From: Microvirga sp.
GTDB taxonomy: Bacteria; Pseudomonadota; Alphaproteobacteria; Rhizobiales; Beijerinckiaceae
DNA length: 64,000 nt
Assembly: GCA_031181145.1 (NCBI GenBank)
Contig: JAPSLB010000007.1
Coordinates: 1-64,000, forward strand
Direction of reading: 5' to 3'
The notes under the pieces are model-generated. The model searched no databases and had not been told where the DNA came from. It saw only the letters and a program-made list of their open reading frames with translations. This document shows positions 12,032 through 23,055 of the stretch, piece by piece; position 1 is the stretch's first letter; each line of letters starts with the position of its first letter. Position numbers and translations under genes: made by a program.

Positions 12032-12781
12032 TTATATCTTCCAGCCGGAATGAATGGCGACCACGCCTGCGGTGAGCGGGCGATAGGTGACGCGCCTGAA
12101 GCCCGCCTCCTCGATCATGCGCGCGAATGCGGCGGGCGGCGGGAAGCGACGAATGGATTCGACGAGGTACTGATAGGATTCCGTATCCCCCGTCACCATC
12201 TGGCCCATGCGGGGGATGACGTTGAAGGAATAGGCGTCGTAGATCCTGTCGAGGAGCGGCACGTCCACCTTGGAGAACTCGAGGCAGAGGAAGCGCCCCC
12301 CGGGCTTGAGCACGCGATGCGCCTCGCGCAGGGCCGCGTCGATGCGCGGCACGTTCCGGATGCCGAAGGCGATGGTATAGGCGTCGTAAGTGTTGGGTTC
12401 GAGCGGCAGCTCCTCCGCATTGGCCTCGACGAAATCGATGCGGCCGTCATAGCGATGACCTGCCCGCTCGGCACCGACCTTGAGCATCTCGCCGTTGATG
12501 TCGAGCACGGTCACATGGGTCTGCGGACCGCCCGCATCCAGAATGCGGAAGGCCACGTCCCCGGTGCCGCCGGCCACGTCCAGATGGCGGAAGGCCCGGT
12601 CGCGGGGTGGACGGAGAGTGGACACGAGAGCGTCCTTCCAGAGGCGGTGAAGGCCCGCGGACATGAGGTCGTTCATGAGATCGTAGCGGCTCGCCACGGA
12701 ACGGAAGACCTCGTTCACGCGGTCCTGCTTCTCGCCCAGGGGCACGGACTGAAACCCGAAATGGGTGTTCTCGTCGGTCAT
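12032..12781 (-). CDS. ubiE: Demethylmenaquinone/ubiquinone methyltransferase UbiE
   Basis: [61 protein letters not shown]. Confidence 0.94.
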   Translation of the reverse strand: MTDENTHFGFQSVPLGEKQDRVNEVFRSVASRYDLMNDLMSAGLHRLWKDALVSTLRPPRDRAFRHLDVAGGTGDVAFRILDAGGPQTHVTVLDINGEMLKVGAERAGHRYDGRIDFVEANAEELPLEPNTYDAYTIAFGIRNVPRIDAALREAHRVLKPGGRFLCLEFSKVDVPLLDRIYDAYSFNVIPRMGQMVTGDTESYQYLVESIRRFPPPAAFARMIEEAGFRRVTYRPLTAGVVAIHSGWKI

Positions 12782-12856
12782 GATCCTCGATAACCTTCTC
12801 TCACATCCTGAACGCGATCCATAGCGGAAGCTCGGCCCGATGGCTATGTAAGGGCT

Positions 12857-12927
12857 TAGCGCATCGTGCGGAAAAGTGGATCCGGTTTTCGCTGACGTGG
12901 CCCTTCGGATCCGCATGAAACGATGCT
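12857..12927 (+). repeat. Dispersed repeat family, copy A (partial), in the ubiE-mutM intergenic region
   Basis: TAGCGCATCGTGCGGAAAAGTGGATCCGGTTTTCGCTGACGTGGCCCTTCGGATCCGC...CGATGC; same core as 28098 and 48355. Confidence 0.8.
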
Positions 12928-12950
12928 CCGGAAAACCGAAGAGATGGTTG

Positions 12951-13847
12951 ATGCCTGAACTGCCTGAAGTCGAAACCGTGCGCCGGGGCCTGGAACCCGC
13001 CCTGGTGGGAGCCCGCTTCACCAAGGTGGTGCAGCGCCGCCCGGCCCTGCGCTTTCCGTTTCCCGAACGATTCGCGGAGCGCCTGGAGGGGCAGGAGGTG
13101 AAGGCCCTCGGACGTCGGGCCAAGTATCTGCTCGCGGATCTCTCCTCGGGCGAGGTGCTGATCATGCATCTCGGCATGTCCGGCCGTTTCCTGGTCACGA
13201 AGGGGGAGGAAACCCGGATGCCGGGGGAGTTTCACCACGAACTGGGAGGCGTTGGCGCCCACGATCACGTGACCTTCAAGCTGTCGAACGGAGCCAGCGT
13301 CACCTACAACGATGCCCGCCGCTTCGGCTTCATGGACCTTGTCCCCCGACCCGAAATCGAGACCTGCAGGCATTTTGCAGGGATGGGGATCGAGCCCCTC
13401 GGCAACGAACTCTCGGGCGAGACCATCGCCGCCCTCTTCGCGGGCAGGCGCACGCCCCTGAAGGCCGCCCTCCTCGACCAGCGCCTCATCGCGGGTCTCG
13501 GCAACATCTATGTGTGCGAGGCCCTGTTCCGCACCGGCCTCCACCCCGAGGCCCCAGCCGGCTCGCTCGCCACCAGGGCCGGCCGGCCGACGCGGAGGGC
13601 GCACCAGCTCGCGGAGGTGATCCGCGACGTCCTCTCGGAAGCCGTCCAGGCGGGCGGCTCCACCCTGCGCGACCATGCCCAGGTGGACGGCTCGCTCGGC
13701 TATTTCCAGCACTCCTTCCGCGTCTACGACCGGGAGGGGGAGCCCTGCGTGACGCCCGAATGCACCGGCACGGTCGCGCGCCTCGTGCAATCCGGCCGCT
13801 CCACCTTCTATTGTCCGGTCTGCCAGAAGCCGCCCCGCGCTCCATAA
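12951..13847 (+). CDS. mutM: Bifunctional DNA-formamidopyrimidine glycosylase/AP lyase
   Basis: [17 protein letters not shown]-terminal zinc finger [27 protein letters not shown]. Confidence 0.95.
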   Translation: MPELPEVETVRRGLEPALVGARFTKVVQRRPALRFPFPERFAERLEGQEVKALGRRAKYLLADLSSGEVLIMHLGMSGRFLVTKGEETRMPGEFHHELGGVGAHDHVTFKLSNGASVTYNDARRFGFMDLVPRPEIETCRHFAGMGIEPLGNELSGETIAALFAGRRTPLKAALLDQRLIAGLGNIYVCEALFRTGLHPEAPAGSLATRAGRPTRRAHQLAEVIRDVLSEAVQAGGSTLRDHAQVDGSLGYFQHSFRVYDREGEPCVTPECTGTVARLVQSGRSTFYCPVCQKPPRAP

Positions 13848-13988
13848 TGTGATCGGGCGGGCCGCGGCCCTCCCTGAAAAAGCCCGAAAAGGCGTGAAGT
13901 CTTCCGGCTGCAGGTTGCGACCTTCCGTCGGCATCTTCTGCATGACCGGCTCGCGACCGCTTGAACGAAAGGTTCAGGAGGGACCGCC

Positions 13989-14786
13989 ATGGCCAAGCTC
14001 GACGCCCTTTCCCACATCCAGAGAGACCCGGTCTCGGAGGGCCTCGCGATCCGCAGGATCGGCACCTCCGATCTCATGGATGCCCTGAGGCGCGGCATCG
14101 CCGATTTCTGGGCCGCTCCGACCCACATCTTCTTCATCTGCCTGCTGTACCCGATCCTCGGCGTATTCTTCGCGGGGCTCGCTTTCGGCAACAACATGCT
14201 GCCGCTCCTCTTCCCGCTCATGTCGGGCTTCGCCCTGGTAGGGCCTCTCGCGGCCGTGGGGCTCTACGAGATCAGCCGCGAGCGCGAGCGCGGGCAGGAA
14301 GTGTCCGTGAGCAGCGTCTCCAACGTGTTCCGCTCTCGCTCGATCGGATCCATCGCTGCACTGGGCATTCTGCTGATGGTGATCTTCATCGCCTGGCTGA
14401 TGACCGCCCAGGCCCTGTACCAATCGCTGTTCGGCTGGCAGGCGCCTCAATCCATGAGCGCCTTCCTGCAGGAGGTCTTCACCACTCGGAACGGCTGGAC
14501 TCTCATCATCGCCGGCAACGCCATCGGTTTCGTTTTCAGCGCCGTCGTGTTCTCCTTGAGCGTGATCTCCTTTCCGCTCCTGCTCGACAGAGACGTGGGC
14601 GCGATCCCGGCGATCCTCACCTCCTTCAGGGCCGTGGCCGCCAATCCTTGGCCCATGCTCGTCTGGGCGCTCATCGTCGCCGGGATGCTCGTAATCGGCT
14701 TCATCCCGCTCTTCATCGGGCTTGCCGTGGTGCTGCCGATCCTCGGACACGCCACATGGCACCTTTACCGCAAGGTAGTGGTGTAA
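13989..14786 (+). CDS. DUF2189-like integral membrane protein
   Basis: AIRRIGTSDLMDALRRGIADFWAAPTHIFFICLLYPILGVFFAG plus multiple hydrophobic segments. Confidence 0.75.
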   Translation: MAKLDALSHIQRDPVSEGLAIRRIGTSDLMDALRRGIADFWAAPTHIFFICLLYPILGVFFAGLAFGNNMLPLLFPLMSGFALVGPLAAVGLYEISRERERGQEVSVSSVSNVFRSRSIGSIAALGILLMVIFIAWLMTAQALYQSLFGWQAPQSMSAFLQEVFTTRNGWTLIIAGNAIGFVFSAVVFSLSVISFPLLLDRDVGAIPAILTSFRAVAANPWPMLVWALIVAGMLVIGFIPLFIGLAVVLPILGHATWHLYRKVVV

Positions 14787-14957
14787 CCCGATCCGCGCCG
14801 TCCTCCCGGGCTGCGCAGCGGAATGGAGGATCGCCTGGTGACGCTCTCCCGGCCATGGCGGGAGAAGTCTGCATGGCGGCGACAACCCGCAGTTTGATCT
14901 TGCCGAGCCCCGCTGCCTCCCGTAACCCAGAGAGGAAGAACACTGGAGGTGGCGGCC

Positions 14958-15731
14958 ATGGCCTATGAAACGATCATCGTCGAGACGCGCGGCAAGGTGG
15001 GGCTCATCACCCTCAACCGGCCCCAGGCTCTCAATGCCCTCAACTCGGCCCTCCTGAACGAGGTGAACCAGGCGCTCGACGCCTTCGAGGCCGATCCGCA
15101 GATCGGCTGCATCGTGATCACCGGTTCAGAGAAAGCCTTCGCCGCCGGCGCCGACATCAAGGAGATGGCGTCGCTGACCTATCCGCAGATCTACCTCGAC
15201 AACCAGTTCTCCGGCTGGGAGAAGGTGGCGGGCCGCCGCAAGCCGATGATTGCGGCGGTGGCGGGCTTCGCCCTCGGCGGCGGCTGCGAGTTCGCCATGA
15301 TGTGCGATTTCATCATCGCCGCGGACAACGCCAAGTTCGGCCAGCCCGAGATCAAGCTCGGCGTCATGCCCGGCATGGGAGGGACGCAGCGCCTCACCCG
15401 CCTCGTCGGCAAGGCCAAGGCCATGGAGATGTGCCTGACGGGCCGCATGATGGGAGCCGAGGAGGCCGAGCGCTCCGGCCTCGTGGCCCGCGTGGTGCCG
15501 CTGTCGGACCTCATCCCTGAAACCATGAAGGTGGCGGAGACCATCGCGTCCATGTCGCTGCCCATCGCCATGATGACGAAGGAAACCATCAACCGCGCCG
15601 ACGAGGTGTCCCTCTCCGAAGGCATCCGCTTCGAGCGGCGGGTCTTCCATGCCATGTTCGCCACCGCCGACCAGAAGGAAGGCATGGCCGCCTTCGTGGA
15701 AAAGCGCGCGGCCGAGTTCAAAGACCAGTAA
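14958..15731 (+). CDS. Enoyl-CoA hydratase
   Basis: [69 protein letters not shown]. Confidence 0.93.
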   Translation: MAYETIIVETRGKVGLITLNRPQALNALNSALLNEVNQALDAFEADPQIGCIVITGSEKAFAAGADIKEMASLTYPQIYLDNQFSGWEKVAGRRKPMIAAVAGFALGGGCEFAMMCDFIIAADNAKFGQPEIKLGVMPGMGGTQRLTRLVGKAKAMEMCLTGRMMGAEEAERSGLVARVVPLSDLIPETMKVAETIASMSLPIAMMTKETINRADEVSLSEGIRFERRVFHAMFATADQKEGMAAFVEKRAAEFKDQ

Positions 15732-15733
15732 TC

Positions 15734-16549
15734 GTGCCCGATATCGGCTTCGACATGATCGCGGCGCTCGCCGCGATCTCTTTTTTTGCAGGCTTCGTGG
15801 ATTCCATCGCAGGGGGCGGAGGACTCCTCACCGTGCCGGCCCTCCTGCTCGCGGGCATGAGTCCTGCGGGCGCCATCGCAACCAACAAGGTCCAGGGGGT
15901 CTTTGCGGCCGCCTCCGCCACTTACACCTTCGGGCGGCGGGGCATGATCGAATGGCGCAAGGCCTGGGCCTTCACGGCGGTGGCCTTCGTCAGCGGGGTC
16001 GCGGGAGCGCTCTGCGTGCGCTTCCTGCCGCAATCCGTGCTCCAGACCCTGATTCCGGTGCTGCTGATCGCCATCGCCGTCTACTTCGCCCTGTCGCGCA
16101 AGGTGAAGGACGAGGATGCCCAGGCCCGGATGACGGCGCTCGCCTTCGGCGTCACGGCTCCGGTGGTCGTGGGCTTCTATGACGGCATCTTCGGGCCGGG
16201 CGCGGGCTCCTTCTACATGCTCGCCTTCGTGACGCTCCTCGGCTACGGGGTGGTACGGGCCACCGCCCATACGAAGCTCCTGAACCTTGCGAGCAACCTG
16301 GGCAGCCTCCTTCTCTATGCGGCCACCGGAGCCGTGGTCTGGCCGGTGGGGCTCGTCATGGCCGGAGCGTCCTTCCTCGGGGCGCAGGTGGGCTCGCGGC
16401 TCGCGATGCGGCTGGGGAGCCGGATCATCCGCCCGCTGCTGGTACTGGTCTCGGCGGCGATGGCCCTGAGGCTGCTTCTCGATCCCGCCAACCCCTGGCG
16501 GAACATGCTGCGGGAAGGCGGCTTCAAGAGCCTCGAGGCGCTTTTTTGA
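15734..16549 (+). CDS. TauE/SafE family sulfite exporter-like membrane protein
   Basis: [42 protein letters not shown] start. Confidence 0.88.
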   Translation: MPDIGFDMIAALAAISFFAGFVDSIAGGGGLLTVPALLLAGMSPAGAIATNKVQGVFAAASATYTFGRRGMIEWRKAWAFTAVAFVSGVAGALCVRFLPQSVLQTLIPVLLIAIAVYFALSRKVKDEDAQARMTALAFGVTAPVVVGFYDGIFGPGAGSFYMLAFVTLLGYGVVRATAHTKLLNLASNLGSLLLYAATGAVVWPVGLVMAGASFLGAQVGSRLAMRLGSRIIRPLLVLVSAAMALRLLLDPANPWRNMLREGGFKSLEALF

Positions 16550-16715
16550 CGCGCAAAGGCCCGCGGACATTGACCTTCTCGAGGATCACGTCTATAAGCC
16601 GCCCCATACGAGCCCGCGCGTCCCGCGGGCTCTTCGGTTTCCATTCATCAACCGGTCGCTGACGGGGCTCCAAGCCGGGCTTGTCGCGTCGGACTTTAAC
16701 AAACGAGGATTGGCC

Positions 16716-16982
16716 ATGGCCAACACCGTGTCCGCCAAGAAGATGACCCGCAAGATTGCGAAGCGCACCGCGATCAACAAGTCGCGCCGCAGCCGCATGC
16801 GGACGTTCATCCGCAAGGTCGAGGAGGCGATTGCCTCCGGCAATCAGACCGAGGCCTTCGCCGCCCTGCGCGCCGCCGAGCCGGAAGTGATGCGCGCTGC
16901 CCAGAAGGGGATCGTGCACAAGAACACCGCCTCTCGGAAGGTGTCGCGCCTGACGAGCCGCATCAAGGCCCTGAGCGCTTAA
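16716..16982 (+). CDS. rpsT: 30S ribosomal protein S20
   Basis: [39 protein letters not shown]. Confidence 0.96.
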   Translation: MANTVSAKKMTRKIAKRTAINKSRRSRMRTFIRKVEEAIASGNQTEAFAALRAAEPEVMRAAQKGIVHKNTASRKVSRLTSRIKALSA

Positions 16983-17010
16983 ACCGCATCAGGCAACCCA
17001 ACAGCATCAA

Positions 17011-17036
17011 ACCCGGCCCGACGGCCGGGTTTTTTG
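17011..17036 (+). terminator. Rho-independent terminator after rpsT
   Basis: CCCGGCC-CGAC-GGCCGGG-TTTTTT. Confidence 0.85.
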
Positions 17037-17339
17037 TTGCCTCGCGACCCTCCGTGGGCACTGGACATCCATAGCCACAGCCTGCCTCGACCGCCTTTCA
17101 GTCGGCCCGTTGAAGGCACGGCAGGCGAGAGCGATGCCCAGGAAAGCCAGAGCGCCGCGTCCCATCCCGCAGGGACGCAGGCTTTCCCTTATGCAGAGAA
17201 GGACCACGGACCTTTCCCGGACGGGAAGAAGCAGCCATTCCGCCGCGCCGGAATGGCCGGCAAATGCCCCACCTGGCCTTCCGAAATCCGACCCGCCTGC
17301 CGGGGTCGCCAAGAAGCGAAGAGCATCGATCCGGAACCC

Positions 17340-18037
17340 GTTTTTTGTCGCCGTCTTATCCACACAGCAACTTGACTTTACGCCCAAAAAACGGGGTGTG
17401 AAAACGTACTCCGCAGATTCAAATTGCACATGAAATTCAAAGATTGCTCAATAGCTTAGCAGGCAAAGGTTCGCAAAGCATCGGAATCACACAGCGAGTC
17501 ACCCCGAATCGATGCTGAATCAAGGTTGCGGAACAAGCTTTTTTCGCGCGCCGAACCGAGGCGGGGCGACACTGTGAATCAGTTGAAGAGTCAGGACTTT
17601 ATCGCCGCACCCTAAAACCTGTGGACGGGTCTGTGGAGCCGTTTTGGGGATCATGGCCGATCACCTGTTGACTCGTCCATGTTGCGGACCTTCCCCCAGC
17701 CTGTATAAGGTCATCTTGCTTCAACGGCTTGCCGTTAAGTCATCCACTCAAGTCCCGAGCTATAGAACACAACCGCGGGGTCAGGGCTTTGTTTCAGTTT
17801 CACAAGAAGCAAACGAAAGCATATCCCTTACCCAGGGGTAGACTTGGTTGAGCTTGAAGAGATGTACAAGAGGCGACGTTTTCAGATCGCCTCGACTTAA
17901 AATCGGCTTGATAATCTTTAGTACAATTGGGGGCACCACGTTTTGAACAACCTGTGAATCAGGGCTGGCTTCTGTTCAGAACGGGTCATGCGTGGGGGTT
18001 TCAGCCAAGTTCGGCGAAACCTCGTGGAGGGAATTTG
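17340..18037. other. Candidate replication origin (oriC) / dnaA control region
   Basis: ~1 kb non-coding gap before dnaA; perfect DnaA box TTATCCACA at 17356-17364; partial boxes at 17620 and 17632; nine GANTC sites at 17416-17960; AT-richer than flanks. Confidence 0.6.
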
Positions 18038-19540
18038 ATGTATCGCAGCGAGGACCATCGCACCTTTGCCGCTGCCAATGAGAGCGGCATGGAGGCTTCA
18101 GGCGAGCAAACGGCAGCGGATGTCTGGGCGCGGGTGAAACGCCGCCTGCGCGCCGAGCTGGGCGAGGACATCTTTGCCAGCTGGTTCGGTCGCCTCGAGC
18201 TGGATTCGGTGGTGGAAGGCTGTGCCTATCTGACAGTGCCCACCCGCTTCCTAAAAAGCTGGATCGAATCCCATTACGTCGACCGCGTGCTGTCGGTCTA
18301 CCGCTCGGAAACCACGGACGTGGAGCGCGTCGTGATCGGCGTGCGCAACTCTCTCAGCCGCGAGGCGTCCCCCCCACGTCGCCCGAATGATATCTCCCGT
18401 CAGAACACCCCTGCTCCCATGCCGTTGACGGCTCAGGCCATCGAGCCCAAGGCGCCGTCGCTTGCACTCCCGCACGAAGAGCGGACCGAGAACTCCGATC
18501 TCGGCGGCGCGCCGCTTGACCCGCGCCTGACCTTCGAGAGCTTCATCGTCGGCCGCTCCAATGCGCTGGCGCACGCAGCCGCCGACCGGGTGGCCCATGC
18601 GCCGAACGGTCAGGTGATCTACAACCCGCTCTATCTTCATGCAGGCGTGGGCCTCGGCAAAACCCATCTGCTTCACGCGATCGGCCATGAGATGCGAACG
18701 CAAGGCCGCCGGGTCATCTATCTCACCGCCGACCGCTTCATGTATGGCTTCGTCGCCTCCCTGAAGGCGCAGACGTCGCTCGCCTTCAAGGAGCGCCTGC
18801 GCGGCATCGACCTGCTCATCATCGACGACGTGCAGTTCATTCAGGGCAAGCAGATCCAGCAGGAATTCGGCCATACGCTCAATGCCCTCATCGATGCGGG
18901 CCGTCAGATCGTGATCGCCGCCGACCGCCCGCCGGCGGATCTGGAGAATCTGGACGAGCGCGTCCGCTCGCGCCTCGCAGGCGGCCTCGTGGTCGAGGTC
19001 ACGGCGCTGGACGAGGCCCTTCGCACCTCGATCCTCACCACCCGCATCGAGGCGCTGAAAGGCATCCACCCCACCTTCGAGGTGGGGCCCAACGTCATCG
19101 CCTACGTGGCCCGCTCGATCACGGCCAACGGCCGCGATCTCGAAGGCGCGGTGAACCGCCTCCTGGCGCACGCCACGCTCACCGGCTCGGCCATCACCCT
19201 CGAAACCGCCGAAACCGCCATCCGCGACCTCGTGCGCAACCGCGAGCCGAAGCGCGTCAAGATCGAGGACATCCAGAAGCTCGTGGCCTCGCGCTACAAC
19301 GTCTCCCGCTCGGATATCCTGTCGGAGCGCCGCACCGCCGCCGTGGTTCGCCCCCGCCAGATCGCCATGTACCTGTCCAAGGTGCTGACGTTACGCTCGC
19401 TTCCGGAGATCGGCCGCCGCTTCGGCGGACGCGATCACACCACCGTGCTTCATGCGGTGCGCAAGATCGAGAAGGCGCTGGGCGAGGACCACGCCCTCTC
19501 CGACGAGGTCGAACTCCTCAAGCGGATGTTGCAGGAATAA
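18038..19540 (+). CDS. dnaA: Chromosomal replication initiator DnaA
   Basis: [60 protein letters not shown] before ATG 18038 (the ORF track starts earlier at 17927). Confidence 0.96.
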   Translation: MYRSEDHRTFAAANESGMEASGEQTAADVWARVKRRLRAELGEDIFASWFGRLELDSVVEGCAYLTVPTRFLKSWIESHYVDRVLSVYRSETTDVERVVIGVRNSLSREASPPRRPNDISRQNTPAPMPLTAQAIEPKAPSLALPHEERTENSDLGGAPLDPRLTFESFIVGRSNALAHAAADRVAHAPNGQVIYNPLYLHAGVGLGKTHLLHAIGHEMRTQGRRVIYLTADRFMYGFVASLKAQTSLAFKERLRGIDLLIIDDVQFIQGKQIQQEFGHTLNALIDAGRQIVIAADRPPADLENLDERVRSRLAGGLVVEVTALDEALRTSILTTRIEALKGIHPTFEVGPNVIAYVARSITANGRDLEGAVNRLLAHATLTGSAITLETAETAIRDLVRNREPKRVKIEDIQKLVASRYNVSRSDILSERRTAAVVRPRQIAMYLSKVLTLRSLPEIGRRFGGRDHTTVLHAVRKIEKALGEDHALSDEVELLKRMLQE

Positions 19541-19682
19541 GGCGCCAGCGGGGCGGCGAGCGCCCCGGTCGGGCCACGGGACCAAGTGGCCTTGCTTTCT
19601 CCGACAACAAACGCCAATCTTGCCGCCTCGCTTGTCACGCCGATGACAGGCCAAGAATTTCACCGACAATAGGTGTCGCGTT

Positions 19683-20801
19683 ATGAGAGTTACTGTTGAG
19701 CGCGCCGCTCTTTTGAAGGCGCTGGGGCACGTGCACCGCGTCGTCGAGCGCCGCAACACCATCCCGATCCTGTCGAACGTGCTTCTGCGCGCCGAGGACG
19801 GTTCCTTGCGCCTGCGCGCGACCGACCTGGATATCGAGGTGACGGAGACGATCCCCGCCGAGATCACGGAGGCAGGCTCGACCACGGTGCCCGCCTACAT
19901 GATCTACGACATCGTGCGAAAGCTGCCCGAAGGCGCGCAGGTCTCGCTGGAGATGACGGCGGATATGGGCCAGATGCAGATCCGCTCGGGCCGCTCGCGC
20001 TTCATGCTGCAGGCGCTGCCGGAAAGCGACTTTCCGGATCTCGCCGCCGGCGATCTTCCGCACCGCTTCACGCTGGCGGCGAGCGACCTCAAGCGCCTGA
20101 TCGAGAAGACGCAGTTCGCGATCTCGACGGAAGAAACACGCTACTACCTCAACGGCATCTATCTCCACACGCTGGACGTGGGCGGCTCGCTCATGATGCG
20201 GGCGGTTGCCACCGACGGGCATCGCCTCGCCCGCGTGGAGCTTCCCGCCCCTGCCGGCTCGGAAGGCATGCCCGGCGTGATCGTCCCCCGCAAGGCCGTG
20301 GCCGAGATCGTCAAGCTCGTCGAGGACGGCTCGGAGAACATCACCGTGGAGCTGTCCTCCGCGAAGGTCCGCCTGACTTTCGACGGCGTGGTTCTGACCT
20401 CCAAGCTCATCGACGGCACCTTCCCCGATTATCAGCGCGTCATCCCGGCCGGCAACGACAAGATCCTCGTGGTCGAACGCGGCGACTTCGCCAAGGCCGT
20501 CGACCGCGTCTCCACGATCTCCTCGGAGCGCGGCCGCGCCGTGAAGCTGGCGCTCGCCGACGGGCGTCTGACTCTCACCGTCAACAACCCGGATTCCGGC
20601 AGCGCGACGGAAGAGATCGAGGTCGATTACGACTCCGCCCCGATCGATATCGGCTTCAATGCCCGCTACCTCCTCGACATCACGGCCCAGCTCGACGGCG
20701 ATACCGCCCTGTTCAAGCTCGCCGATCCCGGCTCGCCCACCGTCATCCAGGACCGCGAGGGTGCAACCGCGCTCTACGTTCTGATGCCGATGCGCGTCTA
20801 A
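19683..20801 (+). CDS. dnaN: DNA polymerase III beta clamp
   Basis: MRVTVERAALLKALGHVHRVVERRNTIPILSNVLL; C-terminal VLMPMRV. Confidence 0.96.
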   Translation: MRVTVERAALLKALGHVHRVVERRNTIPILSNVLLRAEDGSLRLRATDLDIEVTETIPAEITEAGSTTVPAYMIYDIVRKLPEGAQVSLEMTADMGQMQIRSGRSRFMLQALPESDFPDLAAGDLPHRFTLAASDLKRLIEKTQFAISTEETRYYLNGIYLHTLDVGGSLMMRAVATDGHRLARVELPAPAGSEGMPGVIVPRKAVAEIVKLVEDGSENITVELSSAKVRLTFDGVVLTSKLIDGTFPDYQRVIPAGNDKILVVERGDFAKAVDRVSTISSERGRAVKLALADGRLTLTVNNPDSGSATEEIEVDYDSAPIDIGFNARYLLDITAQLDGDTALFKLADPGSPTVIQDREGATALYVLMPMRV

Positions 20802-20870
20802 TCATCACAAGCATCATCCCGGGTTTGCGCAGCAGAGCCCGGGATCGCTTTCAGAACTTTATTTCTCGTC

Positions 20871-20957
20871 ATCACCGGCCTTGTGCCGGTGATCTCGTTT
20901 CCTAAGGACATTGCGCTTCTCCTCGTCCCCATGGCCGGGACAAGCCCGGCCGTGGGG
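20871..20957. repeat. Bipartite palindromic intergenic repeat (REP/BIME-like)
   Basis: ATCACCGGCCTTGTGCCGGTGAT (20871-20893) then CCCCATGGCCGGGACAAGCCCGGCCGTGGGG (20927-20957); related unit at 60209-60291 in opposite order. Confidence 0.75.
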
Positions 20958-21042
20958 AAGAATGACCTCGCGATCATGAGAAGAGCGGTTAGGCCGCGCC
21001 GGCGCTTGATCTTTCGGGCCGGCTCCTGAAAGAAGATCGCGC

Positions 21043-22203
21043 ATGTCCTCCTCGTCCGCCCTCGCGTCCCGAATCGTTCGCCTGATCCTCCAGGATTTTC
21101 GCACCTATGCGACCCTGGATCTCGCCGTCTCGCGCCGGCTCGTGGCGCTCGTGGGCGAGAACGGGGCCGGCAAAACGAACGTGCTGGAGGCCATCTCCAT
21201 GTTCATGCCCGGACGCGGCCTGCGCCGTGCCGAGCTCGGCGACATGGCGCGCCAGGGCGGGCCGGGCTCGTTCGCCATCTCGCTTACCCTTGATACCTCC
21301 TACGGCGAGCACCGGCTCGGCACGGGACTCGAGCCGCAGGGCGAAGCGGCCCGCGCCTCGCGCCTCTGCCGCATCGACGGCATGGCGGCCTCCTCGCCGA
21401 CCGCCTTCGCCGAGTTCCTGCGGGTCGTCTGGCTCACGCCCGACCTCGATGCGCTGTTTCGTGGACCTGCCGGCGACCGCCGCCGCTTCCTCGACCGCCT
21501 AGTCCTCGCGGTCGATTCGGAGCACGGCACGCGGGTGAATGCGCTCGAGCGTGCGTTGCGCTCCCGCAACCGTGTGCTGGAGGAGAATCCCGACGACCGG
21601 CTCTGGCTCGACGCCCTGGAACGCGAGGTTGCAGAGCTTGCCATTGCGGTCGCCGCCGCGCGCCGCGAAACCGTGGATCGACTCGCAGCCCTGATCCTTG
21701 AGACGCGCGAGGAGGAATCTCCCTTCCCCTTCGCCACGATGAGCCTCGAGGGGGAGATCGATGCCTTAACCGCCACGCTTCCCGCCGTCGACGCGGAGGA
21801 CCGCTACCGCGCGATCCTGCGCGACAACCGCACGCGTGACCGCGCCGCCGGACGCACCCTCGTGGGGCCGCAGGCTTCCGACCTGCTCGTGCGCCATGGA
21901 CCCAAGGACATTGCGGCCAATACCGCCTCCACCGGCGAACAGAAGGCGCTCCTCATCGGCCTCGTGCTCGCCCATGCGCGGCTGGTGGCCAGCATGAGCG
22001 GCATCGCTCCCTTCGTGCTTCTGGACGAGGTGGCGGCCCATCTCGATCCGCGCCGCCGCGCGGGCCTCTTTGCAGAGCTGGAAAAGCTGGGCGGACAGGT
22101 CTGGATGACGGGCGCGGATCCAGGCCTCTTCGCCGAGCTCGAAGGCCGGGCGGATGTGCTCCAAGTCTCCCCCGGCGTGATTGAACCCATCACAATTCTT
22201 TGA
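21043..22203 (+). CDS. recF: DNA replication/repair protein RecF
   Basis: RLILQDFRTYATLDLAVSRRLVALVGENGAGKTNVLEAIS; LLDEVAAHLDPRRR. Confidence 0.93.
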   Translation: MSSSSALASRIVRLILQDFRTYATLDLAVSRRLVALVGENGAGKTNVLEAISMFMPGRGLRRAELGDMARQGGPGSFAISLTLDTSYGEHRLGTGLEPQGEAARASRLCRIDGMAASSPTAFAEFLRVVWLTPDLDALFRGPAGDRRRFLDRLVLAVDSEHGTRVNALERALRSRNRVLEENPDDRLWLDALEREVAELAIAVAAARRETVDRLAALILETREEESPFPFATMSLEGEIDALTATLPAVDAEDRYRAILRDNRTRDRAAGRTLVGPQASDLLVRHGPKDIAANTASTGEQKALLIGLVLAHARLVASMSGIAPFVLLDEVAAHLDPRRRAGLFAELEKLGGQVWMTGADPGLFAELEGRADVLQVSPGVIEPITIL

Positions 22204-22268
22204 TGGCGCGGAAGGCTGTTCCGGCATATGACAGAGGCGTAACAGCATTTCCTTCACCGGTGACCGTC

Positions 22269-22883
22269 ATGGAACCCACAGGCCTGATCCTGTTTTCGTC
22301 CGCCCTCTTCATCGCCGCCGCCTCTCCGGGGCCGGGGATCGCCGCCATCGTGGCGCGAGTGCTGGGGCGCGGCCCGAAGGAAGCCGTACCGTTCAGCATC
22401 GGAATCGCGCTGGGCGACGTGGTGTGGCTCACCTGTGCGGTCCTGGGCCTTGCCGCCCTGGCCCAGACTTTTCATGAGGTCTTCCTGGCGATCAAGTACG
22501 CCGGTGCGGCCTATCTGCTCTATCTCGCGTACAAGCTCTGGACGGCCCCAGCCACGGCGCGGGAGGTCGAGGCCGAGCAGAGGGCCGAGCATCCGGCCAG
22601 GCTTCTGCTGGGCGGGCTGGCGCTCACCCTGGGCAATCCGAAGACCATGGTGTTCTATCTGGCACTTCTGCCCACGTTCCTCGATCTCACGCGGATCACG
22701 GTCTTGGGCTACACGGAACTCGCTCTCGCCACCCTGACCGTACTGGCGGTGGTGTTCGGCGGCTATATCGCGCTTGCAAGCCGCGCGCGCAGGCTCTTCA
22801 CAAGCCCCGGCGCCATCCGCATTCTCAACCGCTTCACGGGAATGGTCATGGCTGGCGCGGCGGCTGCCGTCGCGGCCCGCTGA
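22269..22883 (+). CDS. LysE/RhtB family translocator
   Basis: AASPGPGIAAIVARVLGRGPKEAVPFSIGIALGD; NPKTMVFYLALLPTF. Confidence 0.85.
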   Translation: MEPTGLILFSSALFIAAASPGPGIAAIVARVLGRGPKEAVPFSIGIALGDVVWLTCAVLGLAALAQTFHEVFLAIKYAGAAYLLYLAYKLWTAPATAREVEAEQRAEHPARLLLGGLALTLGNPKTMVFYLALLPTFLDLTRITVLGYTELALATLTVLAVVFGGYIALASRARRLFTSPGAIRILNRFTGMVMAGAAAAVAAR

Positions 22884-22893
22884 CCGATCATCG

Positions 22894-23055
22894 GTGACGG
22901 CAATCGCCCGGTTTCTGCTCTGGTCGTGCTTGAGCCTTGCCTGTGCATTCGCCTTTCATGAGCGTTACTGGCGCTGGCAGGGCTGTTTCAACGGGCTTGG
23001 CCGCTGCTACGATACGGAAGCTGGCGTGATGGTCGAACAGGCCGGTCCGATCTGA
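22894..23055 (+). CDS. Small membrane protein, possibly interrupted by an in-frame TGA
   Basis: GTG start, VTAIARFLLWSCLSLACAFAFHERYWRWQGCFNGLGRCYDTEAGVMVEQAGPI*; the frame continues GTLALVSGLLALSRFRRLLRQRTTPRRP* to 23142. Confidence 0.45.
   Translation: MTAIARFLLWSCLSLACAFAFHERYWRWQGCFNGLGRCYDTEAGVMVEQAGPI

Noticed and set aside
12801-13943. 380-aa minus-strand ORF
   Set aside because: Antisense of mutM, which has clear N- and C-terminal motifs.
17007-17433. Overlapping ORFs between rpsT and dnaA
   Set aside because: Start at or inside the rpsT terminator region or on opposite strands with no homology signal; region better explained as non-coding/origin.
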